The translations under genes and the position numbers were made by a program. A stretch of 64,000 nt of DNA from Marivita sp. (GTDB lineage: Bacteria; Pseudomonadota; Alphaproteobacteria; Rhodobacterales; Rhodobacteraceae): NCBI RefSeq assembly GCF_020055675.1, contig NZ_JAIPUS010000001.1, positions 1 through 64,000 of the forward strand, read 5' to 3'. Under the pieces are notes generated by a model that made no database searches, was not told the DNA's origin, and saw only the letters and a program-made list of their open reading frames with translations. Shown piece by piece: positions 57,517-64,000 of the stretch. Position 1 is the stretch's first letter. Every line of letters starts with the position of its first letter.

Positions 57517-58538
57517 CCACAGCAGCCTTTGATCCCACCGCTGTCGAAGCATGGATGGGCGCGAATGTACCGGGGTTCCGCGGCCCGATCACGGTCGAGA
57601 AATTTGCGACCGGGCAATCCAACCCGACGTTTCGGCTGAAGGCCGGGTCCGGAGACTATGTCCTGCGGCGCAAACCGGCTGGTCAGTTGCTCAAATCTGC
57701 GCATGCCGTGGATCGTGAATTCCGGGTCCAGCGGGCATTGGCCTCGACGGATGTTCCGGTCGCGCGGATGCACGCGCTCTGCGAAGATGACAGCATCATC
57801 GGGTCGATGTTTTACGTCATGGATTACGTGCCGGGCCGGAATTTTCTTGATCCGCGCCTGCCGGGGTTGTCTGCCGACCGTAGAGCTGCGCTGATCGATG
57901 ACATGAACCGCGGTCTGACGGCGATCCATTCGGTCGATCTGGTGGCAACCGGCCTGTCCGATTATGGCCCCCACGGGAATTACTATGAACGGCAAGTCGG
58001 CCGCTGGACCAAGCAGTATCACGCAAGCGAAACCGAAACGATCCCGGAGATGGACGCTCTCATCGACTGGCTCGATGCCAACATGCCGCCGGATGATGGG
58101 TGGGTGACCCTTGTCCACGGAGACTACCGGATCGACAATCTGCTCGTTGCGGAAAACGATCCGCGGTGTGTTGCTGTTCTGGATTGGGAATTATCCACGC
58201 TGGGCCATCCGTTCGCCGACCTCGCGGCGGTGATCATGCAATGGTCCCTGCCCCCCGGTGAGGCCGGCCGGGGATTGCAGGGCGTCGACCGGCGCGCACT
58301 CGGGATCCCCGAAGATGACGCGTTCCTGGATGCCTATTGCGCGCGCATGGGTCTGCCCGGTATCACGCAGTTCGGTTTTTATCTTGCCTTCAGTTTTTTC
58401 CGGATGGCCGCGATTCTGCAGGGGGTCAAGCGCCGTGCGCTTGACGGCACAGCGTCGAACCCGGAGAAGGCGCTGGCGCTTGGGGCTTATGTTCCCGTGT
58501 TCGCCTCCAGAGGCGTGGCCGCCGCCGAAACGGAGTGA
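57513..58538 (+). CDS. APH-type phosphotransferase, partner of acyl-CoA dehydrogenase
   Basis: The ATG at 57513 overlaps the dehydrogenase stop (ATGA). The 341-residue protein has the aminoglycoside-phosphotransferase kinase fold: [24 protein letters not shown] near residue 25, with the ATP lysine in LRRKP. The catalytic loop is [12 protein letters not shown] near residue 195, and the metal-binding [19 protein letters not shown] near 215. This sub-type resembles the APH domain of ACAD10/11 and LvaA of Pseudomonas putida, which phosphorylate 4-hydroxyacyl-CoA. It is unlikely to be an antibiotic resistance gene. A terminator follows. Confidence 0.88.
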   Translation: MTTAAFDPTAVEAWMGANVPGFRGPITVEKFATGQSNPTFRLKAGSGDYVLRRKPAGQLLKSAHAVDREFRVQRALASTDVPVARMHALCEDDSIIGSMFYVMDYVPGRNFLDPRLPGLSADRRAALIDDMNRGLTAIHSVDLVATGLSDYGPHGNYYERQVGRWTKQYHASETETIPEMDALIDWLDANMPPDDGWVTLVHGDYRIDNLLVAENDPRCVAVLDWELSTLGHPFADLAAVIMQWSLPPGEAGRGLQGVDRRALGIPEDDAFLDAYCARMGLPGITQFGFYLAFSFFRMAAILQGVKRRALDGTASNPEKALALGAYVPVFASRGVAAAETE

Positions 58539-58584
58539 TCCACGTCCCGCAACCGTCGTGATGCGCAATCTGGGTGAAGCCTCA

Positions 58585-58606
58585 GACCCGCTCGGGTCAA
58601 ATTTTT
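58585..58606 (+). terminator. Terminator after the APH-type kinase gene
   Basis: GACCC-gctc-GGGTC is followed by AAATTTTTG. It sits 46 nt after the kinase stop, just before the oppositely oriented tRNA gene. Confidence 0.65.
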
Positions 58607-58611
58607 GAAAT

Positions 58612-58688
58612 TGGTCGGGCTGAGAGGATTCGAACCTCCGACCCCCTGCTCCCGAAGCAGGTGCGCTACCAGGCTGCGCTACAGCCCG
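58612..58688 (-). tRNA. tRNA-Pro (anticodon CGG)
   Basis: On the minus strand a complete 77-nt cloverleaf is readable, with acceptor stem CGGGCTG/CAGCCCG and discriminator A. The D arm is GCGCAGCCTGGTAGCGC, and the anticodon stem is CCTGC/GCAGG with loop TTCGGGA (anticodon CGG). The T arm reads GGAGGTTCGAATCCTCT. The 3' CCA is encoded. Confidence 0.96.
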
Positions 58689-58762
58689 ACCGTGCACGGG
58701 GACCTACTTCTCGTCAGACGATTTGACAAGCCTTCATTTGCCGAAAGTCGGTATGCCCGCGA

Positions 58763-59743
58763 TCAGGACGGCTCTTGTAGCGCCTTTATCTTGTCGCGAA
58801 AGCGGCCCGAGGTCATCAATCCGCTCAGGCGGAGGGTCGATGGTGTTCCGATCCGGCTGCGCGTCCGCAGAACCGGCGTGGTCTTGGACCCCCCTCCCCG
58901 GCTTTCGCGGAACACGATAAAAAGGCCTGAGGCAATGATGATTGCCGCGCCGATGGCCGTGTAGGGATCCGTTGTCTCGCCGAAAAAGATCAGGCCATAG
59001 CCGGTCGCCCAGATAATCTGTGAATACTGCATCGGGGCGACGATGGCCGCCTCACCAGTCTGGTAGGCCGCGATGATGACACGCCCCGCAGTCCAGGCCA
59101 TCAGCGATATGACCGCCAGAAGCCCGAGATGCTCGATCGGCATCGGCTTGTAGACAAAGGCCAGCGCCGCACCCATGACCACGAAATTCGCGACCATCGG
59201 GTAGAGCAGCATCACCACGGTGCGTTCCTCGGCCCCGATCTTGCGTACGACGATGGAGGCGAACGCGCCGCCAATGGCCGCAAGAATTGCCGCGACATGG
59301 CCCAGAGACAGTCCGGTTGTGCCGGGCCGCAGGACAACCATCACACCCACGAACCCGACGAGCACCGCCATCCACCTGGGCAGGCGAACGGTTTCCCCCA
59401 AAATCGGGATCGACAGCACCGTGATCAGGAGCGGCGTCGCGAAAAGGATCGCATAGGTTTGTGTCAGCGGAAGATTGGAGAAGGCATAGAATGCCGAAAC
59501 ACCGGTCACAACCGCACCGATGGTCCGCACAGCCATCCACCATGGGTGCACAGGCAACAGGGTGCCGGGTTTTCCGTCGCGCATCAGCATGAGCGTCGCC
59601 AGCGGAAAGCTGAGCAGAACGCTGAAGAACACGATCTGGATCGGCGAATAGATGGCGCCCAGAGTCTTGATAAAGACGTCATGGGTGGCAAACAGACCAA
59701 AGGCGACCAGGGCCAGCATCGCGCCTTTGACATTCGAAGACAT
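58763..59743 (-). CDS. EamA/DMT-superfamily transporter
   Basis: The 326-residue protein has ten hydrophobic segments in two EamA repeats. Typical pieces are GAMLALVAFGLFATHDVFIKTLG at the N-terminus, AFYAFSNLPLTQTYAILFATPLLITVLSIPILGE near residues 85-118 and AAIVAPMQYSQIIWATGYGLIFFGE near 235. Such proteins usually export amino acids or related metabolites; the substrate is unknown. A hydrophilic Arg/Ser/Thr-rich tail of about 45 residues follows the last span. It lies 20 nt downstream of leuB on the same strand and may be cotranscribed. Confidence 0.9.
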   Translation of the reverse strand: MSSNVKGAMLALVAFGLFATHDVFIKTLGAIYSPIQIVFFSVLLSFPLATLMLMRDGKPGTLLPVHPWWMAVRTIGAVVTGVSAFYAFSNLPLTQTYAILFATPLLITVLSIPILGETVRLPRWMAVLVGFVGVMVVLRPGTTGLSLGHVAAILAAIGGAFASIVVRKIGAEERTVVMLLYPMVANFVVMGAALAFVYKPMPIEHLGLLAVISLMAWTAGRVIIAAYQTGEAAIVAPMQYSQIIWATGYGLIFFGETTDPYTAIGAAIIIASGLFIVFRESRGGGSKTTPVLRTRSRIGTPSTLRLSGLMTSGRFRDKIKALQEPS

Positions 59744-59763
59744 TGCTGGCCCTTTCCGGTGGT

Positions 59764-60870
59764 TTACAAGCTGGCGTCGAGGGCCGCCACAATCGCATCG
59801 CCCATTTTGGCGGTCGACATAGGCGTGCCGCCATCCGGTCCCATCAGGTCGGCAGTCCGCGCGCCATCGGCGAGAACGGTTTCGACGGCGGCCTCGAGAC
59901 GTGTGGCCTCTTCTCCCTGATCAAAGCTGTAGCGCAGCGCCATGGCAAAGCTGAGAATACAGGCAATCGGGTTTGCCTTGCCCTGACCGGCAATATCCGG
60001 GGCCGAGCCGTGCACTGGTTCATAAAGCGCTTTCGGGCGGCCGTTGGACATGGGTGCGCCAAGGCTGGCCGACGGAAGCATCCCTAGGCTGCCGGTCAGC
60101 ATCGCAGCGGCATCCGACAAAAGGTCTCCGAACAGGTTGTCTGTCACGATGACGTCGAACTGCTTGGGCCAGCGGCAGAGCTGCATCGCACCGGCGTCCG
60201 CATACATATGCGACAGCTCGACATCCGGGTAATCCTCGTCATGTACCCGTTGCACCACTTCGCGCCAGAGGATGCCGGATTCCATGACATTCGCCTTTTC
60301 CATCGAACAGACCTTGTTGCCCCGCTTGCGGGCCAGGTCGAACGCAGAGCGCGCGACGCGGTCGATCTCGCTCTCGGTGTAGCGCTGTGTATTGATGCCG
60401 ACGCGCTCATTCCCCTCTTCGATGATGCCGCGCGGTTCTCCGAAATAGATACCAGACGTCAGTTCGCGCACGATCATGATGTCGAGGCCCGCGACCACGT
60501 CCTTTTTCAGGGATGAAAAATCGGCCAAGGCATCGAAGCATTGGGCCGGTCGCAAATTGGCGAACAGGTCCATTTCCTTGCGCAAGCGCAAAAGGCCCCG
60601 TTCGGGTTTCACGCTGAAATCGAGCACGTCGTATTTCGGTCCCCCCACGGCTCCCAGCAGGACAGCATCCACCTCTTGCGCCTTGGCCATCGTATCATCA
60701 TGCAGCGGCGTGCCGTGCGTGTCATAGGCTGCGCCGCCGACAAGGTCTTCGCTGACATCGAAGGTCAGGCCGCGCTTGGGACCATACCAATCGATGACCT
60801 TGCGCACCTCTGTCATCACCTCGGGGCCGATCCCGTCACCGGGCAATATCAAAAGCGAAGCGTTGGTCAT
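59764..60870 (-). CDS. leuB: 3-isopropylmalate dehydrogenase
   Basis: LeuB oxidises and decarboxylates 3-isopropylmalate in leucine synthesis. The start is one of two adjacent ATGs at 60873 and 60870; the latter is 8 nt from AAGGA. The 368-residue product has [14 protein letters not shown] at the N-terminus, GAVGGPKYD, and substrate arginines in [14 protein letters not shown] near residue 95. [10 protein letters not shown] and [27 protein letters not shown] complete the metal and NAD sites. leuD is about 2.2 kb upstream, separated by two unrelated genes. Confidence 0.97.
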   Translation of the reverse strand: MTNASLLILPGDGIGPEVMTEVRKVIDWYGPKRGLTFDVSEDLVGGAAYDTHGTPLHDDTMAKAQEVDAVLLGAVGGPKYDVLDFSVKPERGLLRLRKEMDLFANLRPAQCFDALADFSSLKKDVVAGLDIMIVRELTSGIYFGEPRGIIEEGNERVGINTQRYTESEIDRVARSAFDLARKRGNKVCSMEKANVMESGILWREVVQRVHDEDYPDVELSHMYADAGAMQLCRWPKQFDVIVTDNLFGDLLSDAAAMLTGSLGMLPSASLGAPMSNGRPKALYEPVHGSAPDIAGQGKANPIACILSFAMALRYSFDQGEEATRLEAAVETVLADGARTADLMGPDGGTPMSTAKMGDAIVAALDASL

Positions 60871-60927
60871 CATCAGGGTCCTTTGATCAATTGGGTTATG
60901 CTTCGCTACTGCCACAGCCCTCTAGGG

Positions 60928-61914
60928 TCAAGGTGAGGGCCGGTTGGGAAGAGTGATGTCCAGAGTAATCAGCCGATGCTGCTCCTCGGGCAGCGAAGGC
61001 CAGACGGCGGCGGCGCGGACGCCCACATCGGAGGACGGCAAAAGATAGGACACCCGCATAGGCCCGGGCCTGTCCCATTCAGCCGTGATTTGGCCAGGTA
61101 ACGGATCCTGGACGCGGGGATCAGCCAGGAATTCCGCCATGGCAGAGCGGTTGCCCTCGCCTCGCTCGGGATCGAGGTTGGTGTTGGCCATGAAAGCGAA
61201 AGGTGGCTCGGGCGCTGGCCCCTGCGCACCGTGCATGATTTGTTGCCACAGCCGCAGCTCATCAAGATTGCGGCGCCCGTTTCGGTCTTCCGGCCCGTCG
61301 AACACCGGCGGTCCGGCGTGGCCGATCAACAGGGTCAACACCCGGTCACCACCGGCATTTGTCGGGACCCGAACGGGAACGACCCAATGTCCGCCACTCG
61401 ACAGACGCTGCACGCCCAGCCCGCTATCCACTTGCTCAGCATGGCTGCCGGGAATGTCGCGCCAAAGAAGTTCATTGAAGGACCGAATTTCGCTTCGCAA
61501 AAGGGAAAACCGCGACAACACGGCAAGGGCTTCCTGCCCCGGAAACCAACCGAATGCCTGGGTATCTTCTGGTTCTCCCAAACGTCCATCGCCGTCCAGG
61601 TCCAGTCCGGTCGGAAGGCCCGCATTGGACCGCAATGGCAGGACGTCGGTATACCCCCCATCCACCATTTTCGAAAGTTCGGTCACGGCCGCGCCGGTTG
61701 CGTCATAATCCATCTTTGTCAGGACAATGATATCCGCATCCGCTGACCGGAGCGCCTGCGCAATGGCCATAAGCGAAGGCTCTTTCCGTTGCAGATCACG
61801 CAGCAGAAGCCCAGGACCTTTGCGCGACAGCGGGACATGCCACAAGGCCAGCCGCAGGTCTTGTGCCGCCACCGAGTTCGCGAAAACGGACAGAGCCAAT
61901 AGCCCTGCCGTCAC
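60928..61914 (-). CDS. Endonuclease/exonuclease/phosphatase-fold protein, probably catalytically degenerate
   Basis: The start is the GTG at 61914, overlapping the previous stop as GTGA. The longer frame to 62037 would have no signal peptide at its start. The 328-residue precursor has a signal (VTAGLLALSVFANSVAAQ). The layout follows the EEP family, but expected active-site residues differ: the first Asn position reads ALWHVPLS, the metal Glu position reads VLTKMDYD, the G-D-x-N position reads MANTNLDP, and the final D-H position reads EEQHRLITLD. It is therefore probably a periplasmic pseudoenzyme or has altered chemistry. Comparison is against the family pattern as I recall it. Confidence 0.72.
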   Translation of the reverse strand: MTAGLLALSVFANSVAAQDLRLALWHVPLSRKGPGLLLRDLQRKEPSLMAIAQALRSADADIIVLTKMDYDATGAAVTELSKMVDGGYTDVLPLRSNAGLPTGLDLDGDGRLGEPEDTQAFGWFPGQEALAVLSRFSLLRSEIRSFNELLWRDIPGSHAEQVDSGLGVQRLSSGGHWVVPVRVPTNAGGDRVLTLLIGHAGPPVFDGPEDRNGRRNLDELRLWQQIMHGAQGPAPEPPFAFMANTNLDPERGEGNRSAMAEFLADPRVQDPLPGQITAEWDRPGPMRVSYLLPSSDVGVRAAAVWPSLPEEQHRLITLDITLPNRPSP

Positions 61915-62747
61915 ACCATTTGCAAATCGTCGTCCTGGGCATAGGCGCGGCGGCGTTTTTCTTCGATCAGCGCCGCCACCCGGAAAAGAGCGACCCCGCG
62001 CATCATCAGTGTAAGTGGCAAAAACGCCCAAGCGCACAACACCCAGATCAAGGTTTCCGAGGTGGCCAGAAGCGATGCATCGAATGTCTTGATCCAGAAG
62101 CGCAACAAGGCCGGGATCAGGAATGGCAGCAAAAATCCTAAGGCAAGGTTAAAATGTGCGTCTCTTTTGAGCCGATAGAGCACATCGCGCCCCGATGTCG
62201 GATCGAAAAGCGGCAGGTTGATCCAGAAATTGAACGCCCGCTTACGGATCGGCCAAAAAATAAAGCGCGCATGTATCCAGAACAGCAAGAACGCAATCAT
62301 GGTCACCGTCAACAGCAGGCTGGCGATCCGGGTTGCACCCACAGGGTCAAACCATCCCGGCGCTTCGGCGAGCGCGATCGACATCAGCCGCACGGGGGAA
62401 AACGGGACGTCGAGCACGGCGTGTGCTCCGGTGGCAAGGCGTTCAAGCAAAATGGGCGGCAGATCCGCATGGCGGGTTTCCGAGGCAACCAGGATCGAAG
62501 CGAACAGGAGACAAAAGAACAGCGCCAGGAACCGCAAACGGTTGAACGGCGGCGCGTTGCGAAATTCAAGAAAGGTGGGATATTCGCTGAAATATTCAGA
62601 GAAGGTGACCACTGCCGCGACCAGCGCAACAAGTGCGGCCAATTGCGCGGCATCGCTGGACGTATCCGGCAATACGAGCGACGGTATCGCCATCATAATC
62701 GCCATCAACAGGGCGCGCACAGCTGATCCCATGATCCGCTTGACCAC
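61911..62747 (-). CDS. Uncharacterised membrane protein coupled to EEP-fold gene
   Basis: The start is a GTG at 62747 with AAGGGA about 8 nt upstream. I do not recognise the 278-residue protein. It has about six hydrophobic segments, for example ALLMAIMMAIPSLVL, AALVALVAAVVTF, FLALFFCLLFASILV, IASLLLTVTMIAFLLFWIHARFIF and LALGFLLPFLIPALL. A charged C-terminus (EEKRRRAYAQDDDLQMV) should be cytoplasmic. Its stop overlaps the start of the EEP-fold gene, so the pair is likely cotranslated. Confidence 0.7.
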   Translation of the reverse strand: MVKRIMGSAVRALLMAIMMAIPSLVLPDTSSDAAQLAALVALVAAVVTFSEYFSEYPTFLEFRNAPPFNRLRFLALFFCLLFASILVASETRHADLPPILLERLATGAHAVLDVPFSPVRLMSIALAEAPGWFDPVGATRIASLLLTVTMIAFLLFWIHARFIFWPIRKRAFNFWINLPLFDPTSGRDVLYRLKRDAHFNLALGFLLPFLIPALLRFWIKTFDASLLATSETLIWVLCAWAFLPLTLMMRGVALFRVAALIEEKRRRAYAQDDDLQMV

Positions 62748-63016
62748 TCTGGTTTCCCTTCAAACCGGACGGACCCGATACGATGCCGCGACCTTGTTCC
62801 GTATTTGCGCCGTCGGGAGATGACGGCCTGCCTCATTATTGCCTCAGTTTTGCCCAAGTTCGGACCGCCACTCAACTGTGGTTCTGCCTTATCCCAGTGA
62901 AATCATTGGATTGGCGGAAACACTGGTGCGCGATTACATCAGGCAGCGTGCATAAATGAGGCAGCGCAAAACCGCACCACAACATTTGGTAGGGTAAAAT
63001 CTAAACACACCAAGGA
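62748..63016 (-). promoter_or_regulatory. Control region with TGAGGCA repeats
   Basis: The 320-bp gap between the membrane-protein start and the leuD stop contains no gene. On the minus strand TGAGGCA occurs twice in direct repeat, 11 bp apart (62829-62835 and 62840-62846). A third copy is on the plus strand at 62957-62963. With two more bases, the outer copies form a 9-bp inverted pair TGCCTCATT/AATGAGGCA. One-turn spacing suggests a transcription factor site for the membrane-protein operon. Confidence 0.4.
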
Positions 63017-63046
63017 TGAAAAAGGCCACCCCGACGGATGGCCTTT
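63017..63046 (-). terminator. Terminator after leuD
   Basis: On the minus strand AAAGGCCA-tccgtcgggg-TGGCCTTT, an 8-bp stem, continues into TTTTTC. It lies 22 nt after the leuD stop. Confidence 0.85.
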
Positions 63047-63067
63047 ATCACTCGCTGGTCAAAGGAC

Positions 63068-63673
63068 TCAAACCCAGGGACGGGCCTGCGTTGCCTTCGC
63101 CTCGAAACTGTCGATCGACGCCGCTTTTTCCAAAGTCAGTCCGATATCGTCCAGACCGTTCATCAGGCAATGCTTGCGAAAGCTGTCGACCTCGAAGGAA
63201 AACTCTTCCCCATCAGAGCTGGTCACGACCTGGTTTTCCAGATCGATGGTCATCCGCGCGTTCGATCCCTTTTCGGCATCCTTCATCAGGACATCCACCG
63301 CCTCTTGCGGCAGAACTATGGGCAGGATGCCGTTCTTGAAGCAGTTGTTGTAGAAAATCTCGGCGAACGAGGTCGAAACCACCGCGCGTATACCGAAATC
63401 CTTGAGCGCCCAGGGCGCGTGTTCCCGAGACGATCCGCAACCGAAGTTTTCGCCTGCGATCAGGATCTCGGCGTCGCGATATTGCGGTTTGTTCAAAACG
63501 AAATCCGGAATCTCGTTTCCGTTGTCGTCATACCGCATTTCATCAAAGAGATTCACGCCCAACCCGGACCGCTTGATCGTTTTCAGAAACTGCTTCGGAA
63601 TGATCATATCCGTGTCGATATTCACAAGCGGCATGGGGGCCGCGATCCCGGTGACTTTCTCGAATTTTTCCAT
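63068..63673 (-). CDS. leuD: 3-isopropylmalate dehydratase small subunit
   Basis: LeuD with LeuC isomerises 2- to 3-isopropylmalate. The ATG at 63673 has AAGGA about 8 nt upstream and gives 201 residues, the usual length; the ATG at 63679 is too close. Signatures are [17 protein letters not shown] near residue 19 and the swivel-domain block [21 protein letters not shown] near residue 70. Then comes [17 protein letters not shown]. leuC is expected nearby, beyond the right window edge. Confidence 0.97.
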   Translation of the reverse strand: MEKFEKVTGIAAPMPLVNIDTDMIIPKQFLKTIKRSGLGVNLFDEMRYDDNGNEIPDFVLNKPQYRDAEILIAGENFGCGSSREHAPWALKDFGIRAVVSTSFAEIFYNNCFKNGILPIVLPQEAVDVLMKDAEKGSNARMTIDLENQVVTSSDGEEFSFEVDSFRKHCLMNGLDDIGLTLEKAASIDSFEAKATQARPWV

Positions 63674-63818
63674 GTTCATGTTCCTTCGTGGCGTCAGCGC
63701 GCGCCCATATGTCCCTTGCCGTTGGGCAAGGTTGCTTCACACGAAACGACCCCCGGACAACGGGGGCCGTGTTTCATTTTCTTGATGTTGGGGTGCCGAC
63801 GCAAACGGTCGTATGCGT

Positions 63819-64000
63819 TCAGGCCGATTGCTCTGCAGGGGGAGTATCGCCCGTGGACGACACCCTGTCCGAACGCGGTTTCAAGAGCAACAACGCCACG
63901 CCGGTGGAGATCAGTTCGACGGCGAGAACGATGCCCGGGACCGTTACCGAGGCGGTAAAGAGGTTGAACGCGATCACGAGCGCCAAGGCCACCGAAACGA
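63819..64000 (-). CDS. C-terminus of a small membrane protein (5' cut by window edge)
   Basis: The minus-strand frame ending with TGA at 63819-63821 is open to the window edge, giving at least 59 residues. It reads two hydrophobic stretches, VSVALALVIAFNLFTASVTV and GIVLAVELISTGVALLLL. A basic KPRSDR and a polar tail ending AEQSA follow. This looks like the end of an integral membrane protein with the positive-inside rule at the C-terminus. It is upstream of leuD on the same strand with 145 bp between. I do not recognise a family. Confidence 0.55.
   Translation of the reverse strand, partial: VSVALALVIAFNLFTASVTVPGIVLAVELISTGVALLLLKPRSDRVSSTGDTPPAEQSA

Noticed and set aside
57513-58538. Aminoglycoside resistance gene
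   Set aside because: The kinase fold is shared, but coupling to an acyl-CoA dehydrogenase and similarity to ACAD10/11 and LvaA-type proteins point to lipid metabolism.

Overview
The window looks like chromosomal DNA of an alphaproteobacterium of the order Rhodobacterales (Roseobacter/Rhodobacter group). Grounds are the mutM-ubiE-ubiB / echA / rpsT-dnaA-dnaN-recF-gyrB neighbourhood, the FlaF-FlbT flagellin regulators, CtrA-like TTAA-N7-TTAA sites and the high GC of most of the sequence. These assignments come from recognising protein families and motifs by eye; no database search was run.

Bases 1-12345 form an exopolysaccharide-type locus. It has a 5'-truncated nonribosomal peptide synthetase whose adenylation domain carries an inserted luciferase-like monooxygenase, an SGNH-hydrolase-like protein, a Wzz-type co-polymerase and an AlaE-type alanine exporter. 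A minus-strand set follows: tyrosine-kinase-like ATPase, GT2 and GT4 glycosyltransferases, NAD-dependent epimerase and Gfo/Idh/MocA oxidoreductase. A divergent WecG/TagA glycosyltransferase closes the locus. The likely product is a surface polysaccharide decorated with an oxidised amino-acyl group.

Bases 12359-16692 hold a YnjBCD-type ABC transporter and a divergent YnjF-type CDP-alcohol phosphotransferase. Bases 16803-28152 are housekeeping genes: gpmI-envC-ctpA, rppH, aspS, a cyclopropane fatty acid synthase and carB.

Bases 28399-44780 are a flagellar region in five transcription units: fliK-flgD (minus), fliC-flaF-flbT-DUF1217 (plus), fliI (minus), flgBC-fliE-fliQ-flgFGAH-fliL (plus), and sltF-flhA-fliR-flhB-fliJ-like (minus). 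The fliK to DUF1217 stretch is distinctly AT-rich. Many flagellar genes (fliF, fliG, fliM, fliN, fliP, flgE, flgK, flgL, flgI, mot) are absent and must lie elsewhere.

Bases 44860-56128 carry ubiB-ubiE, mutM, an enoyl-CoA hydratase, rpsT, dnaA, dnaN, recF and gyrB. Bases 56287-64000 carry an acyl-CoA dehydrogenase coupled to an APH-type kinase, tRNA-Pro(CGG), an EamA transporter, leuB, a membrane protein coupled to a catalytically degenerate endonuclease/exonuclease/phosphatase-fold protein, leuD, and the C-terminus of a membrane protein cut by the window edge. I saw no insertion sequence, prophage, CRISPR array or rRNA operon.
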